The notes under the pieces are model-generated. The model was not told where the DNA came from and did not search any database. It worked only from the letters and a program-made list of their open reading frames with translations. From contig NZ_FNVX01000006.1 in NCBI RefSeq assembly GCF_900104585.1, positions 1,054,001 to 1,118,000 on the forward strand: a stretch of 64,000 bases of DNA, in the 5' to 3' direction. The DNA is from Bacteroides ihuae (GTDB lineage: Bacteria; Bacteroidota; Bacteroidia; Bacteroidales; Bacteroidaceae). A program made the position numbers and the translations under genes. Position 1 is the first letter of the stretch, and each line of letters opens with the position of its first letter. Below, piece by piece: positions 52,176 through 61,300 of the stretch.

Positions 52176-53131
52176 ACTTATTTAAAAGGGTAGACACCCG
52201 CAAAGGGTTGTTTGCTGTAGAGAAGGTTACGCTCATATATAATCTGTTAACCTCGATTTTAATACTTTTTATGTTTCAACGGATGGATCATCCGTTAATA
52301 ATGTTGCGAGATAGGATCGTAATAGCTGGTGCTACTTTCCTGTTGATATATCTCTACCGATTGGCTCCGTGTAAGTTTACTGCTTTTGTACGAATGGCTG
52401 TTCAGATGAGCTTACTCTCTTATTGGTACCCAGATACATTTGAATTTAATCGGTTTTTTCCTAATCTAGATCATTTATTTGCTTCGGCTGAACAATGGAT
52501 TTTTGGTTGTCAGCCTGCAGTGTTATTTAGCGATTACTTTCCTCAAATGTGGGTTAGCGAGCCGTTTAATCTTGGCTATTTTTCTTATTATCCTATGATT
52601 TTGGTTGTGGCAATGTTCTATTTTATCTTTAAGTTTGAATTGTTTGAGAAGTTTTCTTTTGTACTTGTTACTACATTTTTTATCTATTATCTGATTTACA
52701 TATTTATTCCTGTAGCTGGTCCTCAGTTTTATTTTCCTGCTATTGGAGCAGAGAAGGTTTCAATGGGTGATTTTCCTGCTATTGGTGATTATTTTAATCA
52801 TCATGTAGAGTTACTTCCCGGGCCAGGATATGCTCATGGTTTTTTTTATGATCTGGTGGAAGGTTCGCAACAAGTGGGAGAGCGTCCTACAGCAGCTTTT
52901 CCAAGCTCACACGTGGGGATCTCGACTTTACTGATGATTCTGGCATGGCGAGGAAGTAGGAAACTCTTTGTTTTCCTTATTCCATTTTATCTTTTACTTT
53001 GTGGCGCTACTGTTTATATTCAAGCGCATTACTTGATAGATGCTATTGCAGGTTTCTTCTCTGCCTTTATTTTGTATGTATTGGTGACCAAAATGTATAA
53101 AAGATGGTTTGCGGTTCCTATGTTTAAGTAG
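52166..53131 (+). CDS. PAP2-superfamily membrane phosphatase/phosphotransferase
   Basis: 321 residues with about six membrane segments. The acid phosphatase motifs are reduced to GERPTAAFPSSHVGIS (PSxxH, near residue 248) and VYIQAHYLIDAIAG (HxxxD, near 291), typical of the AUR1/inositol-phosphotransferase-like branch. It could remove phosphate from a lipid or transfer a phospho-headgroup. It is translationally coupled to the epimerase. Neither enzyme's substrate can be given from sequence. Confidence 0.85.
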   Translation: MALNLFKRVDTRKGLFAVEKVTLIYNLLTSILILFMFQRMDHPLIMLRDRIVIAGATFLLIYLYRLAPCKFTAFVRMAVQMSLLSYWYPDTFEFNRFFPNLDHLFASAEQWIFGCQPAVLFSDYFPQMWVSEPFNLGYFSYYPMILVVAMFYFIFKFELFEKFSFVLVTTFFIYYLIYIFIPVAGPQFYFPAIGAEKVSMGDFPAIGDYFNHHVELLPGPGYAHGFFYDLVEGSQQVGERPTAAFPSSHVGISTLLMILAWRGSRKLFVFLIPFYLLLCGATVYIQAHYLIDAIAGFFSAFILYVLVTKMYKRWFAVPMFK

Positions 53132-53150
53132 TAAAATGTAACTTACCTAA

Positions 53151-53205
53151 TATTACAACTAAAAGCCCCCTCAGAAATTTTCTGAGGGGGCTTTTAGTTG
53201 TAATA
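53151..53205. terminator. Long perfect palindrome, bidirectional terminator
   Basis: The 27-bp arms 53151-53177 and 53179-53205 are perfectly complementary around a single base. The core AAAAGCCCCCTCAGAAA gives a G/C stem with A4/T4 runs on both sides. It lies between the convergent PAP2 gene and the minus-strand 53291 gene. Confidence 0.92.
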
Positions 53206-53290
53206 TATCACTTTTACCGATTTGATGGACCAATTATTGCTTTGGTGAATTAAGTTCAAATACTAAACAAAAAGGAATCTATACTGCCTA

Positions 53291-53863
53291 TTATTTTAGC
53301 ATGTCTAGGGCTTTGTAAATAGAGTGAGCCCAAAAATTTCGGAGCCCAAAACCACGAGCTTTACCACTCACAGGGCGGACGTCTATGATCTCCTTGGATT
53401 CCAAGTTGAAGAATACGGTTTGGTAACTAGCCATATTATCGGCTTTATTTAATAATTCAGCGAGAAATATCATACCTATGCCTTCTTCATTCTTTATCGG
53501 AAGAGCTTGAATTGCTTGCTTTATTTTTTGTTCATCTAATGCATACTGTTTATTTGTAGTCATTAACTCATCAGATTTAATCTGTGGATTTAATTGATCG
53601 ACAGCATCAAGAGATATTTCACTAATTTCTTTTTTGATTTTTTTGCCAACATCATATTTTTTTGCCTCAACAAGAAACAGTCGGTTAATTTTATTAAAGG
53701 CAACTTTAAATTGATAAGGTGTTTCAGCGGCACCATACACTTTGGCTAGAGAGTAATCAATGCCAAAGAACTTAATTGTTTTGGCTTCTTTTACAAGGTC
53801 CTTGTTTTGCCCCATACAGAGTAAATTGCTTGTTAGGAACAATAATAAAAATAGTTTTTTCAT
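53291..53863 (-). CDS. Secreted protein of unknown function
   Basis: 190 residues with a signal peptide (MKKLFLLLFLTSNLLCMG, Q next). I do not recognise a family. The mature part is mixed alpha/beta with KTIKFFGIDYSLAKVYGAAE near residue 28 and MASYQTVFFNLESKEIIDVR near 143. It follows the ligase gene on the same strand but has its own promoter, so it may be expressed differently from the cluster. A periplasmic role in the lipid-pigment cluster is a guess from position. Confidence 0.8.
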   Translation of the reverse strand: MKKLFLLLFLTSNLLCMGQNKDLVKEAKTIKFFGIDYSLAKVYGAAETPYQFKVAFNKINRLFLVEAKKYDVGKKIKKEISEISLDAVDQLNPQIKSDELMTTNKQYALDEQKIKQAIQALPIKNEEGIGMIFLAELLNKADNMASYQTVFFNLESKEIIDVRPVSGKARGFGLRNFWAHSIYKALDMLK

Positions 53864-53904
53864 AATGCTTGTTTTAAAAATGAATGTTTAATTTTTGACT
53901 ATTA

Positions 53905-53934
53905 CAAAGCTATAAATTAATTATCGTAAATCAA
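53905..53934 (-). promoter_or_regulatory. Promoter of the 53291 secreted-protein gene
   Basis: The minus strand has TAGCTTTG (53912-53905) as -7 box and TTG (53934-53932) 19 bases upstream as -33 box, overlapping the end of the ligase gene. The ATG is 41 bases downstream. Confidence 0.65.
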
Positions 53935-55216
53935 TGAATTTTATTGCTTTTCGACTCATGGGTGGCATCTGTAACTTAGAAATGTATTCCGCTGGTTCAA
54001 AATTTATGGCAGGGGCAACTCGTACTTTAGAGCGGAATAAGTCTTTAATTTCTTTTGCAAAAACGTCACTTGTATCTTCGCTACCTATTCGTACTAGAAT
54101 CTCGTCTGTGCCAATGTCATTGGTATAAACTTCGACGATATAATTTTTTATGTGGGGAATGTTGTCCAGAATGTCGAAAAGTGCAGGAGGATAAAGAGTT
54201 GTGCCTTTATACTTTATCATTTGGCCCTTACGCCCCAATACAGAACTTAGCCGGATTGTGTTTCGTCCGCAAGCGCATGGTTCACTATAATGGTAACAGA
54301 TATCGCCTGTTTTGAAGCGGAGTAAAGGCATACCTTTTACTCCTAGAGTGGTAATGGTAACTTCTCCGGCTTCTCCTTCTTTCACTGGTTGGTTGTCATC
54401 GTCTAAGAATTCTACTATAATCAATTCCGGCTGTAGGTGCCCCCCTTGAAATTCATTGCATTCGGTGAAAGAGGATTGCATTTCTGTTGATGCATACGTG
54501 GAATATAGTTTTAGTGCTTGCCACTTATTTTGTATTCTCCGGCCGAGAGTATTTAGAGTAAAATCAGGATTGCGTAAGGCTTCGCCAATACAAATACATT
54601 TATTTAAGGTGGAATCGTTGTAGTCTACGCCATTCTTTTCAGCGAATTCTATCAACTTAATGAGAAAGGAGGGAACAACCATTCCGCAGGTGGGATGAAT
54701 TCGATGTATGGTGTCCCATTGTAGCTCAGGAATTCCATTTCCTACACGGGCTACCCCCATTCCCAGCTCTCTGGCTCCCATGTAGTAAGCCAAGCCTGCC
54801 ATGAAACGCCGATCGATGGTTGTCATAAGTTGTAGTATGTCGTGTTTGCTACAACCGGCAGTGTTGTATGAGAGGTATTCATTGTAAGCCAGTCGATCAA
54901 GATCTTCGGAAGTTAAAACAAACGTAACCGGATCACCTAGCGTGCCCGAGGTGGTGACGTAGTCAATTATATCATCTTTGCTGACGCAGATGAAATCATC
55001 ATTGTATAGTTGAAGGTCTGTTTTTGTTGTAATTGGGATTTGTTGCAAATCTTCAATAGTCTTTATCTTAGTTATATCAATATGATGCTTTCTGAACATC
55101 GATTGATAGAACTTTGAATGTGCTTGCAGGTATGCCATTGCTTCGGAAAGTCTGGCTTCCTGATACAGTTTTATCTCTGCCTGAGAGCTAAACTGAATTT
55201 TCTGATTCTTATCCAT
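53921..55216 (-). CDS. PaaK-like adenylate-forming CoA/ACP ligase
   Basis: 431 residues of the phenylacetate-CoA ligase type, which activates an (aryl) carboxylate with ATP. DYVTTSGTLGDPVTFVLTSE (P-loop-like, near residue 88), LKLYSTYASTEMQSSFTECN near 235, LLRFKTGDICYHYSEPCACG near 300 and the C-terminal GRKGQMIKYKGTTLYPPALF are complete. In aryl-polyene or flexirubin clusters such a ligase primes the chain with an aromatic acid; here this is inference. It lies 5 bases after the C45-type gene. Confidence 0.88.
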   Translation of the reverse strand: MDKNQKIQFSSQAEIKLYQEARLSEAMAYLQAHSKFYQSMFRKHHIDITKIKTIEDLQQIPITTKTDLQLYNDDFICVSKDDIIDYVTTSGTLGDPVTFVLTSEDLDRLAYNEYLSYNTAGCSKHDILQLMTTIDRRFMAGLAYYMGARELGMGVARVGNGIPELQWDTIHRIHPTCGMVVPSFLIKLIEFAEKNGVDYNDSTLNKCICIGEALRNPDFTLNTLGRRIQNKWQALKLYSTYASTEMQSSFTECNEFQGGHLQPELIIVEFLDDDNQPVKEGEAGEVTITTLGVKGMPLLRFKTGDICYHYSEPCACGRNTIRLSSVLGRKGQMIKYKGTTLYPPALFDILDNIPHIKNYIVEVYTNDIGTDEILVRIGSEDTSDVFAKEIKDLFRSKVRVAPAINFEPAEYISKLQMPPMSRKAIKFIDLR

Positions 55217-55221
55217 AATAT

Positions 55222-56889
55222 CTATTGATTTTTATTGATTTTCTCTTGAATGCGCTCTTTCTCACCAAGTTTGGGTATTGGCATAGTTAATGCTTTTCTC
55301 CAGTGCATCAGAGCTTTAGAGTTCTGATGTATCGCCAGGTAATAATCTCCTAAAACCTCATGGACATAATAAAAAGTAGGATTGGATGATTCGTACGTTT
55401 TCAAGATATGTTCATCCATCTTTTCTTTTCTTGCTATTTTTTTTCGGATAAGGGGAGTGAGCCTTTTATAAATTAATAGCTGTTTGAATTCAGGCTGGTA
55501 AATGAAAGGATCTTCAGCGATGGTTAGCTCTTGCGTACATATTTCATGTTCGAAATCAACACTATCACTAAATATTTTGTTTAGATCGTATGCAACATAT
55601 TTTCCACATTGCCAAGGAGAAGTTGAAACCCACATTAACCTTTTCCCCGGCTCGAAGATGACGGAATGATGTGCGATGAATTGATTCATGGCCATTTCAT
55701 TAGTCAAACCTAAATCAGCATCATGCAATCCTTTTCGGTTACGCAAAATAGCAGCAGCCTTATTTGCATCAATAGGGCTGTTTTCTTTTAGCAATTCATC
55801 CAGGCGGTTAAAACGATATTGACTGTCTGATGTACGGATGTTCTCCAAATTCCGTTCATCGTGGCTGAATGCTTCTGATTGATAATGGTTGGTGCAGATT
55901 AGTTGGTGTCCATTACCTGTGAAAAGAGCAATCTTTTCTGGTGATTTTTCTATAATCGCTGCTCTGCCATCTTTTGCGGAACCTATCAAGATGGATTCTG
56001 ATACAAATGTCTTTCTTTTTTTTGCAATAATATATGCTTCGTCTATCGTTGAGGCATACTGAAGAATTTCTCTTGTTAAAATCGAAATAGGGGTTGCCGA
56101 TGCTGTAGGCATATTGGATTTAGCAGCATTAATGGTTACTGTTAAACCTGTTTCGTTCATGCCAGAGAGTACACCGGTCATTCCGGGCCATCCGACAGAG
56201 GCAAATTTATACCCTTTTTCCGGGTTATAGAAGGCTACTTGTTTATTTTTAGCAAAATTATCGCCCACATAAAAATCAAAGTTACGACCGATAATGAGGG
56301 AAGTATCTGCACTATTTTCTCCCCAAGAAGCGAAAGAGCTACATCCTACAAGCATGTAATCTTGCATCGCATGCCCTAAATCATGGGCAGAATGGTAGTT
56401 TAGCTGTCGTTCATATCCTGTACCGATAAAATTAAACTCGTCTGTACAAGATAGAGAGATCCCATAAATCTCGTCACGGAATTCTTCTTCGATGTTTCTG
56501 CCTAAGTTTCGGTTAAAGAGGACAATGAAAAAGCGTAGAAACTTGAGATAACCATCAGAAGGTATAATTTCTTTGATCTGATCTACAAAGACTTTTTCTT
56601 GATAATAGAGTAAATCTGAAGATAATTTTCCAATAGCTTCTCCCCGTTCAAAAGCGCTGCCGTGAACTTTCAATTCCCATAATCCACTTTTGCTATGCCG
56701 TAGAAAGTTACCTCTATATTTTCGAAGGCTGCCTGTTGTAACCACTTGTTCAGTAGATGTTGAAACATAGTGCGGCGTTAGCATATCGGCCGAATAATAC
56801 AAATAACCAATGAAAACGAATACAACAACAATGAATGCCAAGAACGTGATGGCCGTATATTTGAATATTTTCTTTATTGTTTTAAGCAT
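55222..56889 (-). CDS. C45-type (isopenicillin N acyltransferase-like) acyltransferase/hydrolase, membrane anchored
   Basis: 555 residues. An N-terminal membrane segment (about residues 9-31) is followed by an Ntn-hydrolase domain: GSAFERGEAIGKLSSDLLYY near 75, the probable self-cleavage site and nucleophile in YMLVGCSSFASWGENS near 182, GRNFDFYVGD, and GMTGVLSGMNETGLTVTINA. The C-terminal 100 residues (YYVHEVLGDYYLAIHQNSKA) look TPR-like. It overlaps the oxidoreductase gene by 8 bases. It may transfer or remove an acyl group in the periplasm; the partner is unknown. Confidence 0.87.
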   Translation of the reverse strand: MLKTIKKIFKYTAITFLAFIVVVFVFIGYLYYSADMLTPHYVSTSTEQVVTTGSLRKYRGNFLRHSKSGLWELKVHGSAFERGEAIGKLSSDLLYYQEKVFVDQIKEIIPSDGYLKFLRFFIVLFNRNLGRNIEEEFRDEIYGISLSCTDEFNFIGTGYERQLNYHSAHDLGHAMQDYMLVGCSSFASWGENSADTSLIIGRNFDFYVGDNFAKNKQVAFYNPEKGYKFASVGWPGMTGVLSGMNETGLTVTINAAKSNMPTASATPISILTREILQYASTIDEAYIIAKKRKTFVSESILIGSAKDGRAAIIEKSPEKIALFTGNGHQLICTNHYQSEAFSHDERNLENIRTSDSQYRFNRLDELLKENSPIDANKAAAILRNRKGLHDADLGLTNEMAMNQFIAHHSVIFEPGKRLMWVSTSPWQCGKYVAYDLNKIFSDSVDFEHEICTQELTIAEDPFIYQPEFKQLLIYKRLTPLIRKKIARKEKMDEHILKTYESSNPTFYYVHEVLGDYYLAIHQNSKALMHWRKALTMPIPKLGEKERIQEKINKNQ

Positions 56890-58369
56890 TTCCTATCTTT
56901 TTTGCTAAGTACTCCTGTCCCAGAAATTCGGAACAAGTAATAATGGCTGTTAGAGTGACCCCTAATGCACCGTGCACATTCAGATTTTGTCCTGTTAAGA
57001 AGAGGTTCTCGAGTTTGGTGCGTGTAGAGACAAAGCCTATTTGAGGATATTTATAGTTTTTAATAATCCCGTACGCTGACCCATCAATGCTGGCGGTATA
57101 ATCTCTGTAGCTCAGTGGGGTAGTGGTGTACATTGTTTCAATATGCTGCCCAAAATCGATTCCACGCTTTCGAGTGAATTCCAAGATTTCTTGTGCTTTA
57201 TTTTCTTTGAATTGGGCATATTCTCCTCCCCGATGCCCATAAGTCGTATTTTCCCAGGCTGATAATTCGTCTATGTACATTGGAGTTAGTATGGAAATAA
57301 CTTCTGCATACTGTTCGCTTTTCGATGAAGCTTGCATAGAAACCATGCAGTTAGTAATTTTCGGACTATTTTCTTTATTATACCACACATTATCGTTCTC
57401 ATTCAAATAGTAATTACTGTTGATGTAGGGGTAACTCTCTTTTTTCATCACCAAATGAAGAGTGAAGACACCATAAGTATTCTTGAGCGAATTTATCCGC
57501 GATATATACGCATTTTTAATCGAACGATTTTTATCTAATAACTCCAAGGTACGTTTAGGATGCATATTTGAAATTACATGGTTACTTTCAATGATTTCTT
57601 CATTGTTTATCTCTACTCCTTTCACTTTCTCGTTTTCTACGATAATACGCGTTACTTCTTTATTGTTTAATACTGTTCCACCGTTGCTTCGTATCACATT
57701 AATCAATTCCAAGCTGACTTGCATACTTCCGTCAACAAAGCGGTAGGCGCTTTCGATATACGAATGATTGATCATGGCATGCTGGTAAAATGTTGATACG
57801 TCTTTAATTCCACCATAAAGCAATGATGATCCGCACAAAATGTTTTGTAAATCACGATTAGATGTTATCTCTGAAATAAGAGCGGTGGCAGATGTGCTGA
57901 AGTATTTCATTCCTTCTACTGCAATAATGCCTTTTTTTAAGTGGTCTACACTAATCAGACGGCCTACCTCACTCAGTTTTTCGGTATAGCGTTGCAGGTT
58001 ATCTTTTTCGTGAGGAAAGTATTCACTTAATGTTTCTGTGAAGAGGGAATCTCCCATGGCAAAATTATAAATACCATTTTTATAATAGATCTGGTCGAAA
58101 GCAGATTCATCGAGTCGCCGCAACTTTAGTTTGTCCATGATCCCGAGATATCGGAAACATTGGTTCATGATTTGACCTTCGTCCAGACTGCCAATGTAGT
58201 GGATGCCGGTGTCAAACAGATGTCCCTTTCTTCGGTAACTTTGGAAGCATCCCCCAAACAGTGAGTTTTTCTCGAGAACACAGACGTTATATCCTTCTTT
58301 GCTGAGTATTGCTCCGCATTCCAGTCCTCCAAGTCCGCTGCCAATGATGATAATATCATATTTAGTCAT
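56882..58369 (-). CDS. Phytoene-desaturase-like NAD(P)/FAD-dependent oxidoreductase
   Basis: 495 residues. Dinucleotide motif DIIIIGSGLGGLECGAILSK at the N-terminus, then VLEKNSLFGGCFQSY. Further on, DGSMQVSLELINVIRSNGGT matches the CrtI/retinol-saturase group, and the C-terminal LFLTGQNLNVHGALGVTLTA is its usual FAD-contact end. It probably adds or removes double bonds in a hydrophobic chain. It begins 3 bases after the MMPL fusion gene and overlaps the C45-type gene. Confidence 0.9.
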   Translation of the reverse strand: MTKYDIIIIGSGLGGLECGAILSKEGYNVCVLEKNSLFGGCFQSYRRKGHLFDTGIHYIGSLDEGQIMNQCFRYLGIMDKLKLRRLDESAFDQIYYKNGIYNFAMGDSLFTETLSEYFPHEKDNLQRYTEKLSEVGRLISVDHLKKGIIAVEGMKYFSTSATALISEITSNRDLQNILCGSSLLYGGIKDVSTFYQHAMINHSYIESAYRFVDGSMQVSLELINVIRSNGGTVLNNKEVTRIIVENEKVKGVEINNEEIIESNHVISNMHPKRTLELLDKNRSIKNAYISRINSLKNTYGVFTLHLVMKKESYPYINSNYYLNENDNVWYNKENSPKITNCMVSMQASSKSEQYAEVISILTPMYIDELSAWENTTYGHRGGEYAQFKENKAQEILEFTRKRGIDFGQHIETMYTTTPLSYRDYTASIDGSAYGIIKNYKYPQIGFVSTRTKLENLFLTGQNLNVHGALGVTLTAIITCSEFLGQEYLAKKIGNA

Positions 58370-58372
58370 ATA

Positions 58373-61300
58373 CTATTCTGGTTTTCTGAAAATATAAATT
58401 GTGTTCGATGTGTATTTATCATTTTGTATTGCTTCAATCTCCATACCACATTCTTTAGCAATGTTACGTATCTGTGCTTCGGAAGTAAAGCTTAACTGCG
58501 TTGTAGTTTGGTTAAATTTGATGATTTGGGTGGACAATACTTCAGTAATCCGGGTTAGCTGGTGTTTGGAACTGTTAGAAGTATTAGCGTCTCGTATTAT
58601 CATTATGCCTTTAGAACGAAGCAATGTGGCGCATCTCTTTAACAAACTACGTTGATGCTCATAACTGATATAATGCAGCATATCATTCAATATGAATACA
58701 TCACTCTCCGGCAAAGTGTAATTTAATGCATCGGCGTGCTCAAAACGAATGTGCTTGTTACGGAGCCATCCCCGTTGTGCTACCGCTATTTTATCTTCGT
58801 CATAATCAATTCCAAGAATTTCTCTCTCTTCAGAGATGAGTGATAGCATGTAGCAAAGTGGTCCAAAGCCACATCCGATGTCGGTAATTTGCCCTTTCAT
58901 CGGAATTAGGCTATTGAATAGAGAATAGTTCTTTTCCATCTTAACCTTGATTCGCATGTACCACTCTTCAACCGGCCCCTTATAGATGTAATTTTGCACC
59001 AAAGCTTCGTAAAAAGCCGGATTGTCAGGTGTGTTTTTCTCGTGGCAGACACGTGCGTATTCTTCTCTCATGTAAACAGCTATGCGCTTAGCATGTTCTT
59101 GGTGAGATGTTCCGAACGTGGGGTCATTGTACGAAATGCGTGGTAATATTTTGATAAGTATAATTCCTTTACGGATATTGAAAGGTTGTGCTTTAGCTAT
59201 GATTTTGTCATTGCCATAAAGAATAACAGGAATAATATCCATCTGTAATTTCTCAGCCAAATAAAAAGCCCCTTTGTGAAAACGACTAATCTTTCCACTG
59301 TTTGAACGTGTGCCTTCAGGAAAAATAGCAATGGAGTATCCTTCTCTTGCTTTCTCTCGCATATGTTCTACATACTGTTCATATCCGTGCCCTATATAGT
59401 AGAAATCTACATAGCGAATGATTTTCCCGAAAAAAGGAGAATGCCATACCCAATGGTTGGTAACCATTACTATCTTAGAAGAGAGAGACAGCAGAACGAG
59501 GATGTCTATGAATGACTGGTGGTTGGCTACCAATATTGCGGGTTTTTTGAATGTTTCATTCGATAGGTTGATTTTTTCTTTCCGAACAGATGTAGCTGCA
59601 TACAATATTACTTTGCAGGCAATCCTTATTAATTGGCAGATAAACTGTTTCTTCTGTGCCTTGCGTATTGGAACAAGGTACATGATTAAAATTAGAAGGC
59701 GTAAGAAAAGACATCCGGTAAGAAAGAGGGCAAAGAGCGTTATCGTTCTAAGTAGTCCCAATAATGTGTACGGAGGCAAACCTTTGGAAGCAGGCGTAGA
59801 AATAAAGAATTTATAGATAATTGGTTGGATGGTATAAGCTACTAATACAACGGTTATCATTCCTAAAATTGAGATTAGAGAGATTGATTGCAGGGCTGGA
59901 TGACGCGCAAAGACAAGTGTGCCCATACCTATTACAGTGGTGAAGGCAGAAAAGAAAATAGCTGTTTTATGTGAATTCAGCACTTTTTTCCCTGTTCGGT
60001 ATTGATTTTGAAGGCCATCCATAATGAAAATGCTGAAATCATCGCCAATGCCAAAGATGAAGGTAGAAAGGATGATATTGATAATGTTGAATTCTGTTCC
60101 CAATATACCCATTAATCCCAAGATGATAATCCAGCTTATAAGCATAGGCAGAAAACTTATTAAGGTAAGTTCTATTCGCCCATAAGAAATCAACAAAGCA
60201 AAGAAAATAAGAAAAGAAGATAGATATAAAATGAAATAGAAATTGTCATGGATAGCCGAAACCCACTTGTTGGCAAAGTAAGCTTTATCGAAAATAACGA
60301 CGCCATTGTTGTTTTCGAATCCTTGGTATACAGACTCTTTGGCTGTTTCCTTTATACGAACTTGTGTGATGAGCATAAAGGTTGAATCGGCTGAACTTTG
60401 CCATTCATCTAATAATTTATGGGATGCTTTGTCTTCTTGTGTTTGATAATTATATTCATGGAAGGGATGATCTAGCAAGTGATAGAAATCATCGAAAGAG
60501 CCTGCCCGAAAGTGATATCTTTCTGCTTCTGCCTGAACATGTTCTCGTAAGAATGCTTTCTTTTCAGCTGTCCAGTAATGGTTCCATTTTTGTAGACGCC
60601 TTTTTTGTTCCGCTTGTGGAATCATGAATTGCTCGGCGGAGGCAAAGGCTTGAATTTTTCCTTCTTTTTGTAATCGGGATAGTTGTTGATTAGTGCTTGC
60701 ATAATTCTTTGTTGCAGTGTTCATATCCTTTCCTACACTTACAAAAAGAACGGTTTTCTCTTTATTATTGAAGAGCTTCATTAATCTTGCTTCTGATTCT
60801 TTCAGATGTTTAGGCTCATAGTTGAGATTCATCATATTAGTATCGAAACCTACTTTTTGCGAAGTGAACAAACAGATAAGCGTTAAGACACAGAGGCCTC
60901 CCACCAGCCATTTGTTTTTTTCAAAAGGATATGCATTCATCTTTTCGATGAAACGTAGAACGATTCCTTGTTTTATATCAACTTGGCCTTTTAGGAAATG
61001 AGGCAGATAAATGAGGCAGAACAGAGTGGTACCAATCAAAGTTAGAGATGCACATAATCCAAAATCACGGAGTAATTCCGAACTGGTAAATAATAGTCCG
61101 GCAAAAGCCCCGATAGTAGTGAAACTTCCGATGGTTAAGGGGTACGCTATTTCTTTAATTAATTGTTGCACAGACGAAACGTGGTTTTGATGTGCAAGCA
61201 TGTGTATGGAGTAACTAAGAGCAATACCCATTACTGCCGAACCGGCACCTACTGCGATAGCCGAGATATTGCCTTTGATGAAGTAGATGAGGCATAAAGC

